Origin: Viridibacillus arvi | Lineage (GTDB): Bacteria; Bacillota; Bacilli; Bacillales_A; Planococcaceae | Assembly: GCF_001274945.1 (NCBI RefSeq) | Contig: NZ_LILB01000001.1 | Span: forward strand, 1,737,111 to 1,801,110 | Length of the DNA stretch: 64,000 bases | Reading direction: 5' to 3' | Shown: positions 44,467 through 53,536 of the stretch, piece after piece | Layout of the letters: the number at the start of each line of letters is the position of its first letter | Numbering within the stretch: the first letter of the stretch is position 1 | The notes under the pieces: generated by a model | Database searches by the model: none | Told to the model about the DNA's origin: nothing | Seen by the model: only the letters and a program-made list of their open reading frames with translations | Program-made: the position numbers and the translations under genes

Positions 44467-44673
44467 ATGAATTTTCAAATACGACAAGCCGTTAAAGCTA
44501 ATGTTCAAGGTCAAAGCGCCGACGAACTGGAGAATGTTGTTGAAGATGCAATTAAACGCGGTGAGGAGCATTTACTCCCTGGACTTGGCGTCTTTCTAGA
44601 GGCATGGTGGAACCATGCAGATCAACAAAAACGACAAAACTTTATGCAAGATTTAGCCAAAGCTATGGCCTAA
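44467..44673 (+). CDS. sspI: Small acid-soluble spore protein SspI
   Basis: A 68-residue minor spore-core protein. MNFQIRQAVKANVQG and DAIKRGEEHLLPGLGVFLEAWW closely match SspI of Bacillus. It sits next to the ysgA/pheST block as in B. subtilis. In B. subtilis it is transcribed in the forespore. A strong ATAGGAGGG site precedes the ATG. Confidence 0.95.
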   Translation: MNFQIRQAVKANVQGQSADELENVVEDAIKRGEEHLLPGLGVFLEAWWNHADQQKRQNFMQDLAKAMA

Positions 44674-44675
44674 TA

Positions 44676-44718
44676 AAAAAACTGTCCAAACGATTTTAAC
44701 TTCGCTTGGGCAGTTTTT
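44676..44718 (+). terminator. sspI terminator
   Basis: AAAAACTGTCCAA pairs with TTGGGCAGTTTTT, one G-T pair, ending in T residues on the plus strand. Confidence 0.85.
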
Positions 44719-44818
44719 CATTTTAATGACAATGCTATTCCTACTTAGTTAATACTAATCTTTACCCTTAACTTTTCCTAGTAAATGAAATCCCAACAAT
44801 CCTAACCTTATCTATAAA

Positions 44819-44860
44819 TAAAAAAGCTGAACTAATAAAATCACTTAGTTCAGCTTGTTA
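44819..44860 (-). terminator. Terminator of the NlpC/P60 gene
   Basis: AAGCTGAACTAA pairs with TTAGTTCAGCTT around nine bases, then TTTTT on the minus strand. Confidence 0.88.
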
Positions 44861-44910
44861 CACATTATTTGTATGTTTAAGAATAGAATAATTGTCTATT
44901 TCATTTTTAA

Positions 44911-46053
44911 TTATCTTACGCGTGCTGCACTCGAAAAACTAGATGGATTGTAAGATGCGATTTTCACTACATCACCAGTTTGTGGCGCATGTAACCATTG
45001 GCCATTTCCGATATACATACCAACGTGGTACGCAGGGCTACCGAAGAACACTAAGTCACCAGGTTGGACATCATTTGGTGAAATACGAGTACCTGCATTT
45101 TGTTGTTGACTAGACGTTCTCGGAAGACTAATGCCTTCAGAACGGTAAACATATTGCATTAAACCTGAACAATCAAATCCTGATGGTGAAGTACCACCCC
45201 ATACATACGGTACGCCAAGGAAATTCTTCGCATAACCAATTAGACCAGATGCATCTCCGCCTGAAGGTTTTTGATTTGTTAAATTTAGAACATCATTTTT
45301 GTTTGATGTTTTTGTGATATTTACTACTGGTGATAAACTCACTGATTTTTCATCGTCATTCGATGCTGTTTTTACTGCTTCTCTTACTGCTTTCTCTGCA
45401 CGTTTTTGAGCAGCCTTTGCAGCTTTTTTAGCAGCTTTTTCTTCTTTTATTGTTTTTTTAGTTGCTTTTAGTTTAGATACAATTTTCTTTTTATCTTTTT
45501 TGATTTGCTTCATTTCTTTAGCTATATCTTTTTTATCTTTTTTCAATTCTTTATTAATTTTATCAAGAGATGTTTTTGAAGTGATTAGCTTATCTTCTTT
45601 TTCATTTAGCTCTGTCATTAATGATTGATCACTATTTAAAATTTGAGTTACTGCTGTTGTACGGTCGATGAAATCCGACATACCATCAGATGATAGTAAG
45701 ACATCTGCATATAACATAAATGCACTCTTGCTTTCACCTTGGATATCTCTTAATCGTTCTTCATATAATGTTTTACGGAATTCATATTCTGTTTGCGTTT
45801 GTTTAATGTCTTTTTTTGTTTGAGTAATCTTCTCGTTTGAGTTTTTAATTTTCTTGTTTAGTCGATCAACCTTGTCCATCGCTTCAATAATGCTGTTATC
45901 AATCTTTTGAATTTTTTGTTCAAGCTTTAAGGCTTTTTGTTCGGCTTTTGTTGGAGCCGAGTCATTTGAAGGACTAGCATAAGAAGGTGATACTTGTAAT
46001 AGAGCAGCCACTAAAACGGTTATTGCTAACATATTTTTGAATATCTTCTTCAT
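44911..46053 (-). CDS. Secreted NlpC/P60 peptidoglycan endopeptidase with coiled-coil domain
   Basis: A 380-residue exported protein. A signal peptide (AITVLVAALLQVSPSYA) is followed by a very Lys-rich coiled coil (about 35-225), in the style of CwlO/PcsB, a linker, and an NlpC/P60 domain (about 265-380). The catalytic Cys is in FDCSGLMQYV, the His in YHVGMYIG and the third residue in LHAPQTGD; PYVWGGTSPSGFDCSG is the usual signature. It should cut D-Glu-meso-DAP (or related) stem-peptide bonds in cell-wall growth. FtsEX-type control, known for CwlO, is a guess. Confidence 0.92.
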   Translation of the reverse strand: MKKIFKNMLAITVLVAALLQVSPSYASPSNDSAPTKAEQKALKLEQKIQKIDNSIIEAMDKVDRLNKKIKNSNEKITQTKKDIKQTQTEYEFRKTLYEERLRDIQGESKSAFMLYADVLLSSDGMSDFIDRTTAVTQILNSDQSLMTELNEKEDKLITSKTSLDKINKELKKDKKDIAKEMKQIKKDKKKIVSKLKATKKTIKEEKAAKKAAKAAQKRAEKAVREAVKTASNDDEKSVSLSPVVNITKTSNKNDVLNLTNQKPSGGDASGLIGYAKNFLGVPYVWGGTSPSGFDCSGLMQYVYRSEGISLPRTSSQQQNAGTRISPNDVQPGDLVFFGSPAYHVGMYIGNGQWLHAPQTGDVVKIASYNPSSFSSAARVR

Positions 46054-46358
46054 TAATTATCATCTACTTTTCTATGTAATATTATGGTTTTTTTGCTATG
46101 TTTTTTAACTTGACTATTTTCCAGTCTATACTTCTGTAATATAAAAAACAATATTTCGACATGTACTGTAACATAATTGTAATCTTCAGTTTATGAAATT
46201 CAGCTATTTCAAACTACTATTCAATTAGAATAGCCCTATCCATTTTTTGTCTTGCGTAATATCGTGACCATATTATAATAAATTCTATTACATTATTAAT
46301 TATCCGAAAATAATCACATTTCGGATTGTTCAAAAATTATAAAGTGAGGCGAATTGAA
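46054..46358. other. 305-base intergenic region between divergent genes
   Basis: A+T rich region holding the promoters of the NlpC/P60 gene (leftward) and the GlcD gene (rightward). No RNA, repeat or operator was recognised with confidence. The glcD frame extends to 46326, but its ribosome site GAGGCG points to the ATG at 46359. Confidence 0.5.
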
Positions 46359-47744
46359 ATGACAGTAGCAGTTGATAGCATTGTAGAAGCTTTAAAACAA
46401 TTCCTAGATGGAGATCAAGTTTCTGTTAACGAGACAGTGAGAGAGCTTCACGGTCAAGACGAATCATATCATGTGGCTTCCCTTCCAGACATCGTTGTTT
46501 TCCCTAAAACGAAAGAACAAGTAAGTGAAATTATGAAACTCGCAAACGAGCTAGTAGTTCCTGTAGTACCTTTTGGAAGAGGTTCTAGCTTAGAAGGCCA
46601 TGTTATTCCTTATGAAAACGGCATTACAATTGACTTTTCTTTAATGGATAAAATTTTAGAAGTTCGACAAGACGATTTACTCGTAAAAGTACAACCTGGT
46701 GTGACAAGAATGCAGTTAAATAAAGAACTAAAAAAACACGGCCTCTTTTTCTCTGTTGATCCTGGTGCCGACGCTACTTTAGGTGGTATGGCTGCTACAA
46801 ATGCTAGTGGTACAACTGCTGTACGATATGGCGTAATGCGCGACCAAGTACGTGACTTAGAAGTTGTTTTAGCAGATGGTAAAATCATCCACACTGGTAA
46901 TTTAGCTGCAAAATCATCTTCTGGTTATCATTTAAATGGTTTATTTGTCGGTTCTGAGGGTACTCTTGGTTGCTTCACGGAACTTACATTAAAGGTTTAC
47001 GGGATTCCTGAATTTGAAACTGCTGCTCGCGCTGTCTTCCCTACAGTTGAAGATGCCATTGCTGCTGTTACTTCTGTTTTACAAGTCGGTATTCCGATTG
47101 CTCGAGTTGAATTAGTCGACGAAGAATCTATCCGCCAAGTAAATCATTACAGCGACACGGATTATCCTGAAAAACCAACTCTATTTATCGAATTCCATGG
47201 TAATGAAGCAGGTTTAGCTCAAGATGTAATATTTACACGTGAAATTATGGAGGATCATGGTTGTGTAGAAGTACAGTTCGAAACTGATAATACTGCTCGT
47301 ACAAAACTATGGGATGCTCGTCACAACTTAGCTTATGCTTATACACATGGTCACCCTGGTAAAAAACAGATGGTAACAGATGTTTGTGTAGCCATTTCAG
47401 ACTTAGCAGATGCTGTTCATTTTGCACGTGAGCAACTTAATGCAGCTAATCTTCCTGGTGGAGTATTAGGCCATGTCGGCGATGGTAATTTCCACGCTAT
47501 AGTTATGATTGATATGAAAGATGCAGAGGAAGTTAAAAGAGCTGATGCTTTTAATGAGGCTATCGTACAATTTGCATTAGATCGTAACGGTACTTGTACT
47601 GGAGAACACGGGGTTGGAATCGGGAAACAAAAATACCAAGCTAAAGAGCATGGCGAATCATATAATGTCATGAAAGCTATTAAAATCTCACTTGATCCAA
47701 AGAACATTTTGAATCCAGGAAAGATTATTCGAATAGAAGAATAA
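46359..47744 (+). CDS. glcD: FAD-linked 2-hydroxyacid oxidase, GlcD/D-lactate dehydrogenase type
   Basis: A 461-residue VAO/PCMH-family flavoprotein. The FAD domain has PVVPFGRGSSLEGHVIP and DPGADATLGGMAATNASGTTAVRYG; the C-terminal cap has GHVGDGNFH and TCTGEHGVGIGKQKY. These patterns are shared by glycolate oxidase GlcD and respiratory D-lactate dehydrogenase. The B. subtilis neighbour at this place is ysfC (glcD); its iron-sulfur partner ysfD (glcF) is not seen after it, which favours the single-subunit D-lactate type. AGTGAGGC precedes the ATG. Confidence 0.88.
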   Translation: MTVAVDSIVEALKQFLDGDQVSVNETVRELHGQDESYHVASLPDIVVFPKTKEQVSEIMKLANELVVPVVPFGRGSSLEGHVIPYENGITIDFSLMDKILEVRQDDLLVKVQPGVTRMQLNKELKKHGLFFSVDPGADATLGGMAATNASGTTAVRYGVMRDQVRDLEVVLADGKIIHTGNLAAKSSSGYHLNGLFVGSEGTLGCFTELTLKVYGIPEFETAARAVFPTVEDAIAAVTSVLQVGIPIARVELVDEESIRQVNHYSDTDYPEKPTLFIEFHGNEAGLAQDVIFTREIMEDHGCVEVQFETDNTARTKLWDARHNLAYAYTHGHPGKKQMVTDVCVAISDLADAVHFAREQLNAANLPGGVLGHVGDGNFHAIVMIDMKDAEEVKRADAFNEAIVQFALDRNGTCTGEHGVGIGKQKYQAKEHGESYNVMKAIKISLDPKNILNPGKIIRIEE

Positions 47745-47759
47745 GTATTAAAATGCGAT

Positions 47760-47796
47760 ACCCCGCTTCTATTAATATTAGGAGCGGGGTTTTTAC
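47760..47796 (+). terminator. glcD terminator
   Basis: ACCCCGCTTCT pairs with AGGAGCGGGGT (one G-T), followed by TTTTT. Confidence 0.9.
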
Positions 47797-47973
47797 TAGT
47801 TTTTCAAAATTCTCTTGTAATATACTTAATCACCTTTATAATAAAAATATTATTATAAATTTTCAGAATAATATTTATATTTAAATTATTACAGTGAGAC
47901 TCTTAATTTTAATAATTATATTTATCCTATTTTGGAAATTTATCATCGAGATAAGGAAAGGGATGTTGTACAA

Positions 47974-48948
47974 ATGAAAGCTCTTGAAACATTTAGCGCA
48001 TTTATCGGAAAATACTTTGCTGTGTGGGTAATGCTTATTGCTGTAATAGCTTATTTAGCACCTACACCTTTTTTAGGATTAGGTCAATATATTACGATAT
48101 TACTTGGAGTCGTTATGTTTGGGATGGGACTTACACTGAAAGCTAGTGATTTTAAATTGGTTCTTACAAAGCCATTGCCTGTGTTGATCGGCATAATCGC
48201 TCAGTTTACGATTATGCCTTTAACAGCACTTGCAATCGCGTATATTTTGCAATTACCTTCAGAATTAGCTGCGGGTCTTGTATTACTAGGTTCTGTTCCC
48301 GGTGGTACTGCTTCTAATGTTATGGTGTATTTAGCAAAAGGAAACGTGCCCCTATCTATTACAATGACTTCTGTATCTACATTACTTGCACCTATTTTGA
48401 CACCATTATTATTATTGTTATTAGCTGGTCAATGGATGCCTGTAGATGCGAAATCTATGTTTATGTCTATTATCCAAGTTATTATCGTTCCAATCGCCCT
48501 TGGTATACTTGTTCGTAAGTTCTTGCCAACTGTCGTTGATAAAAGCATATCAATTGTGCCATTAATTTCCGTTTTCGCTATCATTATTATAGTATCTGCC
48601 GTAGTTTCAGGAAACCAAGATAAAATTGCTTCTGCTGGTTTGTTAGTATTCTTTGCTGTATTTTTACACAATGGAGCAGGCTTATTATTAGGTTACTATG
48701 CAGGAAAATTATGTGGCCTTTCTTTACAAGATCAACGCGCTATTTCTATTGAAGTAGGTATGCAAAACTCTGGATTAGGTGTAGCACTTGCCGCAGCACA
48801 CTTTGGTCCACTTGCTGCTTTACCAAGTACATTTGGAGCTGTATGGCATAATATCTCCGGACCTATCCTTGCAACGTATTGGTCAAAACGTCCTGTAGAT
48901 AATGTTGAGGTTGAGAAGGCTACTTCAACTATTACACAAAAAGCATAA
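47974..48948 (+). CDS. Bile acid:sodium symporter (BASS) family transporter
   Basis: A 324-residue membrane protein with about ten helices, from the ATG at 47974; the upstream frame to 47932 is not favoured. Family marks are GVVMFGMGLTLKASDF, VPGGTASNVMVYLAKGN (crossover region) and ISIEVGMQNSGLGVALAAAHFG. Bacillus and enteric members of this group include ketopantoate and other organic-acid transporters (YocS/PanS). It follows glcD but has its own region, so a 2-hydroxyacid is a possible but untested substrate. Confidence 0.85.
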   Translation: MKALETFSAFIGKYFAVWVMLIAVIAYLAPTPFLGLGQYITILLGVVMFGMGLTLKASDFKLVLTKPLPVLIGIIAQFTIMPLTALAIAYILQLPSELAAGLVLLGSVPGGTASNVMVYLAKGNVPLSITMTSVSTLLAPILTPLLLLLLAGQWMPVDAKSMFMSIIQVIIVPIALGILVRKFLPTVVDKSISIVPLISVFAIIIIVSAVVSGNQDKIASAGLLVFFAVFLHNGAGLLLGYYAGKLCGLSLQDQRAISIEVGMQNSGLGVALAAAHFGPLAALPSTFGAVWHNISGPILATYWSKRPVDNVEVEKATSTITQKA

Positions 48949-48980
48949 AATGAGATAAGTCTTCTTGTCTGAAATCAAAA

Positions 48981-49026
48981 TAATCCCCACCTGTTTATTT
49001 TCCAGGTGGGGATTAACTATTTTTTA
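48981..49026 (+). terminator. Terminator of the BASS transporter gene
   Basis: AATCCCCACCTG pairs with CAGGTGGGGATT around nine bases, with a T-run at 49020-49025. Confidence 0.85.
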
Positions 49027-49079
49027 GCAAGAATAGTCTTTATCTTAAAACGATTAGTTACAATAGATCTATTTTACGA

Positions 49080-51386
49080 TTACTTCTTTGGTGTATAAAT
49101 GGTTTTACTATTCCCATCAACGATTAACACTGATTTCCCAGGTATTTTCTCGCCTTGAACAGTAAATTCATCTTCAGAGAAATTTGCTACTACACTTAAA
49201 TCTTTACCATATTCAGTCATTTGAACTAATCTGTCATCTGAAAGAATTTTATAATCTGTCATTTCTTCCTTTATTGCTTTTTTGCTGAAATTTGACCACA
49301 CTTTTGAATGATTTATTATTGTTGTTTTGTACTTTTCCCACTCGTATTTATCAATGTGATAAAGAGGTGGTACGTTGTAAAGTATTTCATACAGCATTCT
49401 ATTTTCAATTTCATCTGCAATTTTTAGAGTTCCCCATCCCCACCAATAAGTCGTGATTACAGAATCATTGTAAACTAATTTATATAACGGAATAGTGTAA
49501 TTTGAATCCAAAAATAGGTTCTTATACTTATCCTTTACAGGTATTTGTTTAGAAAATAGCTCCGGAACTCCGCCTGTACTTGAATAGTATCTTCCTACAT
49601 AATAATTACTTTCTTTATTTTTGCTCATATCCTCATCCATCCATGAAAATGAGGGAGTTTCTATTCCATGTGCAAAAGCAATCGTTTTGTTGGCAAAATC
49701 ATTACCGCCCTCAGTTCCGACTACCATTCCCCATTCTTTTTGTAGATACTCCATTCTCTTAATTCGAGCTTGAACATCTTCTGCTTCAGTAGTAGTATGT
49801 TCTGGTGAGTAGTCATCAAAGATTTCTCCTGTACCGTCTGTATCTAAAAACCATGAGTTAAATGGTAAACCTGTATTTAAGATTGACGATACTCTTTCTT
49901 TCACACTCGGCATCGCTAATGTCGGATTCAACTTTCTACCTACACCTTGGAATCCTTCAATTTTACTTCCATCTTTTTTAGTGACGGTTGCATTTTCAAA
50001 AAGTGAAGTGTCCTTAAACTTAGCCGTATCCCACTGTTCTTTACCCGGTTCATGGATTGAATGATACGAATCGTAAGTACCGATTAAATACCCCTGATTT
50101 TCTACTTCTTTTACTAACTCTGGTTTAATAAAACCTTCTTGCCAGTCGTCTAAACCTATCCACAAATTTGCTAACCCTGAATGCTTCATATCCTTTATGA
50201 CATCTACAGTATTTGCATCTGCCCACTTTTCTATTGGGTCCAATACGTTTCCAAGCTCGCTTTTTAATAATCTTTTATTAAGTTCAATCAATTCTACTGG
50301 ATTTAATTTGTCTATTTTCTTATTTATTAGCTTTTGAATTTCTTTATCCTCTTTAGTAAATACTTCCGGATTATAAAATTCTTTTAGTTGCATAACAGCA
50401 CTTAAGCTTTTTACTATTCTATTTTTAGTATATTTGTCTACGTAATCGTAAGCATTTAAATCATCATACGCAGCTGCAAGCTCTGTCCCATCTTCAACTT
50501 TAGTAGTTAATAATTCCTGAATCCATAATTTTAGCTTTTCAGGGAAACTACTTCTCAATCCTGGCCATTGTATATTTTCTTCAGAAATTACAGTTCTGTC
50601 CCAATAATAAACATGAGGAGCACCATATAGTTTTTCAATATTCTTATTTTCTTCAGCCTTTTCCTTTAATGATTTAAAGTTACCTTGCTCAATCAAATAA
50701 TTTTTATAAGTTTTGGCAACATGTACTGGATCTTTTTTCGTTAAATATATTCTAAAACCATATTCTTTCTGTTTATTGATAGACGGAAACTCATGATTAA
50801 AAGTAAACTCTATATTTTTCTTTGTATCAAAAGCAATTTCATTATTGTAGGGATTTTTAATAATATATACTAACGAATATTCATCTTTATCAACCGCAAA
50901 AAACTGCATGGAGAAAGACTCAATCACTTTCATTTTTTCTTCATTTAGATAGTCTTTCCAAACTGAATCATCACTTGGAATGTACTTCCCTTGATATAAT
51001 GGGAGTAGGTATCCATTACCTTTCACTTTCGGCCAAGAAAACGTATTTTCTTCATTTTTACTAGATTTGATGGTTACATCTACATACTTATCTTTCTTTT
51101 CGATATCAATATCAAGCCCCTGTTCTGCATAGGTCCAGCTAATGTTATCTTTATCATCTATTAAATTTGAAACTTTCATTTTCTCCAATGGTTCTGATGC
51201 CTTTTCCTTAGTTCCATTGGATTCCACCTCAAGCTTAAAGGTTTCCGGATCTACATTAAAGTTAAAATCTAAATTATCCTTTTGCGTATAGACCTCTTTG
51301 TTAGGCCTTTTTTCTTTGCCAACACATCCTGTAAGAACACTAGTAGCAAAGACTACAATTAACATGATAGATATTATTTTTTTCAT
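49080..51386 (-). CDS. Lipoprotein with GH129/GH101-like glycosidase domain
   Basis: A 768-residue exported lipoprotein from the ATG at 51386 (TAGGAGG upstream). The signal peptide ends in the lipobox LTGC. After a beta-rich N-terminal part (40-230) comes a (beta/alpha)8-like region. The stretch NSWFLDTDGTGEIFDDYSPEHTTTEAED and, about 40 residues later, GMVVGTEGGNDFANK resemble the Asp/Glu positions in GH129, a family of alpha-N-acetylgalactosaminidases related to GH101. The family assignment is from pattern recall and is moderate. The gene is the last of a module with an OmpR-type two-component system. The element at 51405-51442 lies directly upstream. Confidence 0.65.
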   Translation of the reverse strand: MKKIISIMLIVVFATSVLTGCVGKEKRPNKEVYTQKDNLDFNFNVDPETFKLEVESNGTKEKASEPLEKMKVSNLIDDKDNISWTYAEQGLDIDIEKKDKYVDVTIKSSKNEENTFSWPKVKGNGYLLPLYQGKYIPSDDSVWKDYLNEEKMKVIESFSMQFFAVDKDEYSLVYIIKNPYNNEIAFDTKKNIEFTFNHEFPSINKQKEYGFRIYLTKKDPVHVAKTYKNYLIEQGNFKSLKEKAEENKNIEKLYGAPHVYYWDRTVISEENIQWPGLRSSFPEKLKLWIQELLTTKVEDGTELAAAYDDLNAYDYVDKYTKNRIVKSLSAVMQLKEFYNPEVFTKEDKEIQKLINKKIDKLNPVELIELNKRLLKSELGNVLDPIEKWADANTVDVIKDMKHSGLANLWIGLDDWQEGFIKPELVKEVENQGYLIGTYDSYHSIHEPGKEQWDTAKFKDTSLFENATVTKKDGSKIEGFQGVGRKLNPTLAMPSVKERVSSILNTGLPFNSWFLDTDGTGEIFDDYSPEHTTTEAEDVQARIKRMEYLQKEWGMVVGTEGGNDFANKTIAFAHGIETPSFSWMDEDMSKNKESNYYVGRYYSSTGGVPELFSKQIPVKDKYKNLFLDSNYTIPLYKLVYNDSVITTYWWGWGTLKIADEIENRMLYEILYNVPPLYHIDKYEWEKYKTTIINHSKVWSNFSKKAIKEEMTDYKILSDDRLVQMTEYGKDLSVVANFSEDEFTVQGEKIPGKSVLIVDGNSKTIYTPKK

Positions 51387-51404
51387 GTCTCGCACCTCCT
51401 AGTC

Positions 51405-51442
51405 TTAGACTAACTTGGGCTTGTTACACGAATGTGACAAAA
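51405..51442. promoter_or_regulatory. 38-bp shared element, copy A (upstream of the GH129-like gene)
   Basis: Plus strand: TTAGACTAA (51405-51413), eight variable bases, then TGTTACA, CGAA, TGTGACA, AAA (51422-51442). The two TGTNACA heptamers are direct repeats 11 bases apart, the pattern bound by OmpR-family regulators. It overlaps the stop of the kinase gene and lies just before the ribosome site of the lipoprotein gene. Copy B at 54493-54530 is the only other copy that I see. Confidence 0.75.
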
Positions 51443-52791
51443 AACTCTAACTTATTATTTTTTAATTCAAATCCATAATCCACATTGTGATTATCCAAAA
51501 TGGTCTTGATAATAGGTAAACCCAATCCTGTTCCTGAAAGCTCCTTACTTCTTGATTTTTCTAGTACATAGAAGGGTCTCCAAATATTTTCTAAGTCATT
51601 TTCATTCATTTCACCTATCCCGTTAGCAATCATAAGCTTCACGGCATTACTTTCTTTCATTAAAGTAATTTCAATATTCTTGTCATAGGAATATTTAATA
51701 GCATTCGTAATTAAATTATCGAGTACAATATCCATTCCTTCTTTTTCAGCTTGAATCAAATATTCTTTGCTCGTATCAATACTTAAAGATAAATTAATAT
51801 CGTATTCCAGCAAGATTAGCTTATACTTTTTTGTCATTTCAATAATTCGTTTACCTATATCAAAAGTAGATTTGTTTAATGTGCCATTCTCTAGTGCTGT
51901 CCAAAACAATAGCTTCTCTATTAGAGCATTCATTTTTTCAATCTGTTCTTCAATGGTATCCCTGTAAGTACCGTCATCCAGACCATCCGATATTCCTTGT
52001 TCATACACTTTCACTAATGATAGTGGTGTTTTCAACTCATGCGATATATCTGCCATTAGTTCTTTCAAACGCTTATTTTGACTATTAATTTCTTCGTGCG
52101 CTTTTTCTAATTTCCCACTCATTATGTTTATACTTTTTGCTAGTTCTCCTACTTCATCATTTGTCACTATCTCTTCTTTCCTAAAATTTAAATTGGCTAT
52201 ATCTTGAGATAAATTTTTCAAAGATTCTAATGGTCTTGTGATTTTGTTTGATATCATCACTACTAAAAAGACAATTAAAATTACAGAAATGGACATCAAA
52301 ACAATATTAAATCTATTTACTATGGAAATTGTATCTTCCATATGCGGCAACGGTAATCCAATAGCGATTATATAATTATCTATTTTCATAAATTTAGTCA
52401 AAACTTTATATTTACTTACTCCTTGGTCGTATATCTTATTTACGCTTTTTTCCTGTAACTTATCCAACGTCTGTTCAGTAAGCCAAAATTTGTTTAGCTT
52501 TATTTTTTTCTTATCAAACTCCATAATTATTCTTTCATTAATTTGATCCAAACTTCCACTTACTTCTGAATAAACAATAGTAATAGCGTATTTCTCTTCT
52601 ATCTTTTTCAAATCATTTAAAAGGTTTTCCTTAGGCTCGTTGAGTATATCGCTGGCCGCCTTATCCAAAACCTTTCTTTGTTCAAGAATGTAATATCTGT
52701 CTACCAAAAATATATTTGCTAATATCGTGAATATATAGATGCAAATTACCACTGATGATATACCAATGGAAAATTTATTTTTAATTTTAAT
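51424..52791 (-). CDS. Membrane sensor histidine kinase, apparent AUU start
   Basis: About 455 residues. Standard starts give only a GTG at 52752, which has no ribosome site and trims the first membrane helix. Thirteen codons upstream an ATT at 52791 lies seven bases after a perfect GGAGGTG that is inside the end of the regulator gene; KIKNKFSIGISSVVICIYIF then makes a normal N-terminus. The protein has TM1, an outside sensor region (about 35-165), TM2, HAMP, a HisKA box (ADISHELKTPLSLV, phospho-His) and a HATPase domain ending in SGTGLGLPIIKTIL. It overlaps the regulator stop. It should phosphorylate the adjacent OmpR-type regulator. Confidence 0.85.
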   Translation of the reverse strand: MKIKNKFSIGISSVVICIYIFTILANIFLVDRYYILEQRKVLDKAASDILNEPKENLLNDLKKIEEKYAITIVYSEVSGSLDQINERIIMEFDKKKIKLNKFWLTEQTLDKLQEKSVNKIYDQGVSKYKVLTKFMKIDNYIIAIGLPLPHMEDTISIVNRFNIVLMSISVILIVFLVVMISNKITRPLESLKNLSQDIANLNFRKEEIVTNDEVGELAKSINIMSGKLEKAHEEINSQNKRLKELMADISHELKTPLSLVKVYEQGISDGLDDGTYRDTIEEQIEKMNALIEKLLFWTALENGTLNKSTFDIGKRIIEMTKKYKLILLEYDINLSLSIDTSKEYLIQAEKEGMDIVLDNLITNAIKYSYDKNIEITLMKESNAVKLMIANGIGEMNENDLENIWRPFYVLEKSRSKELSGTGLGLPIIKTILDNHNVDYGFELKNNKLEFFVTFV

Positions 52792-53434
52792 TTTCCTGCA
52801 CCTCCAGGCAATATCCGATGCCTCTATAGGTTTTAATCAGGTCATCTCCAATTTTAGTTCTTAATCTTCTGATATGAGTATCTACAGTTCTATGATCCCC
52901 CTCATAATCCAAGCCCCAAACTAAATCAATCAACTTGTCCCTCGATAAAATCACGCCTCTATTTTTTATGAAAATAAGTAATAATTCATATTCTATCTTT
53001 GTTAATTGGATAGGTTCTTTTTGTTTATATGCTTTCTTTTCACTCTCTTTGATCAGAATATCTTTCACTTTTATTTCTTCACTCATATTCAATAGCTTTT
53101 TTACTCTTAATATTAATATTCGTGGATCAAATGGTTTCTTTATGTATTCATCTGCTCCACCATGTAAAGCGTGTAATTCGTCATCATTTTGACTTTTCGC
53201 TGTTAGTATTAGAACTTTTGTTTGACTGTTTTCTTTAATATATTTGCATGCCTCTATTCCATCAATTTTAGGCATCATCCAATCTAAAATTGCCAATTCA
53301 ATCTTAGTTGTTTCAAAAATCTCCAATGCTTCCTGGCCATCTCTTGCCTCTAGAATATTGAAGCCTTCATCTTTTAAATAAGCTGAAAGTATTTTAACCA
53401 TCTGCTGTTCATCATCAGCAATTAGAATATTCAT
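52787..53434 (-). CDS. OmpR-family response regulator
   Basis: A 215-residue regulator. The receiver domain (1-115) has acidic residues in ADDEQQ, the phospho-Asp in LAILDWMMP and the Lys in IKKPF; the C-terminal winged helix (about 130-215) has LTKIEYELLLIFIKNRGVILSRDKLIDLVWG and HRTVDTHIRRLRTKIGDD. AAAGGAGAG precedes the ATG. It is encoded next to its kinase and is the likely binder of the two direct-repeat elements at 51405 and 54493. Confidence 0.93.
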   Translation of the reverse strand: MNILIADDEQQMVKILSAYLKDEGFNILEARDGQEALEIFETTKIELAILDWMMPKIDGIEACKYIKENSQTKVLILTAKSQNDDELHALHGGADEYIKKPFDPRILILRVKKLLNMSEEIKVKDILIKESEKKAYKQKEPIQLTKIEYELLLIFIKNRGVILSRDKLIDLVWGLDYEGDHRTVDTHIRRLRTKIGDDLIKTYRGIGYCLEVQEN

Positions 53435-53461
53435 CTTCTGCTCTCCTTTCCTATTTCATAT

Positions 53462-53520
53462 ATAAAGGGAAGCGCCAAATAATGCCTAATCCAGAGAACA
53501 AGGACACTATTTGACGCTTT
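53462..53520 (-). terminator. Possible hairpin after the metallophosphoesterase gene
   Basis: On the minus strand GCGTCAAATA pairs with TATTTGGCGC (one G-T). The T-run is poor, so readthrough into the regulator gene is likely. Confidence 0.4.
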
Positions 53521-53536
53521 AACTTTTAAAATTATT

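Noticed and set aside
44365-44571. Minus-strand 68-codon frame overlapping sspI
   Set aside because: Antisense to the clear SspI gene; no initiation signal.
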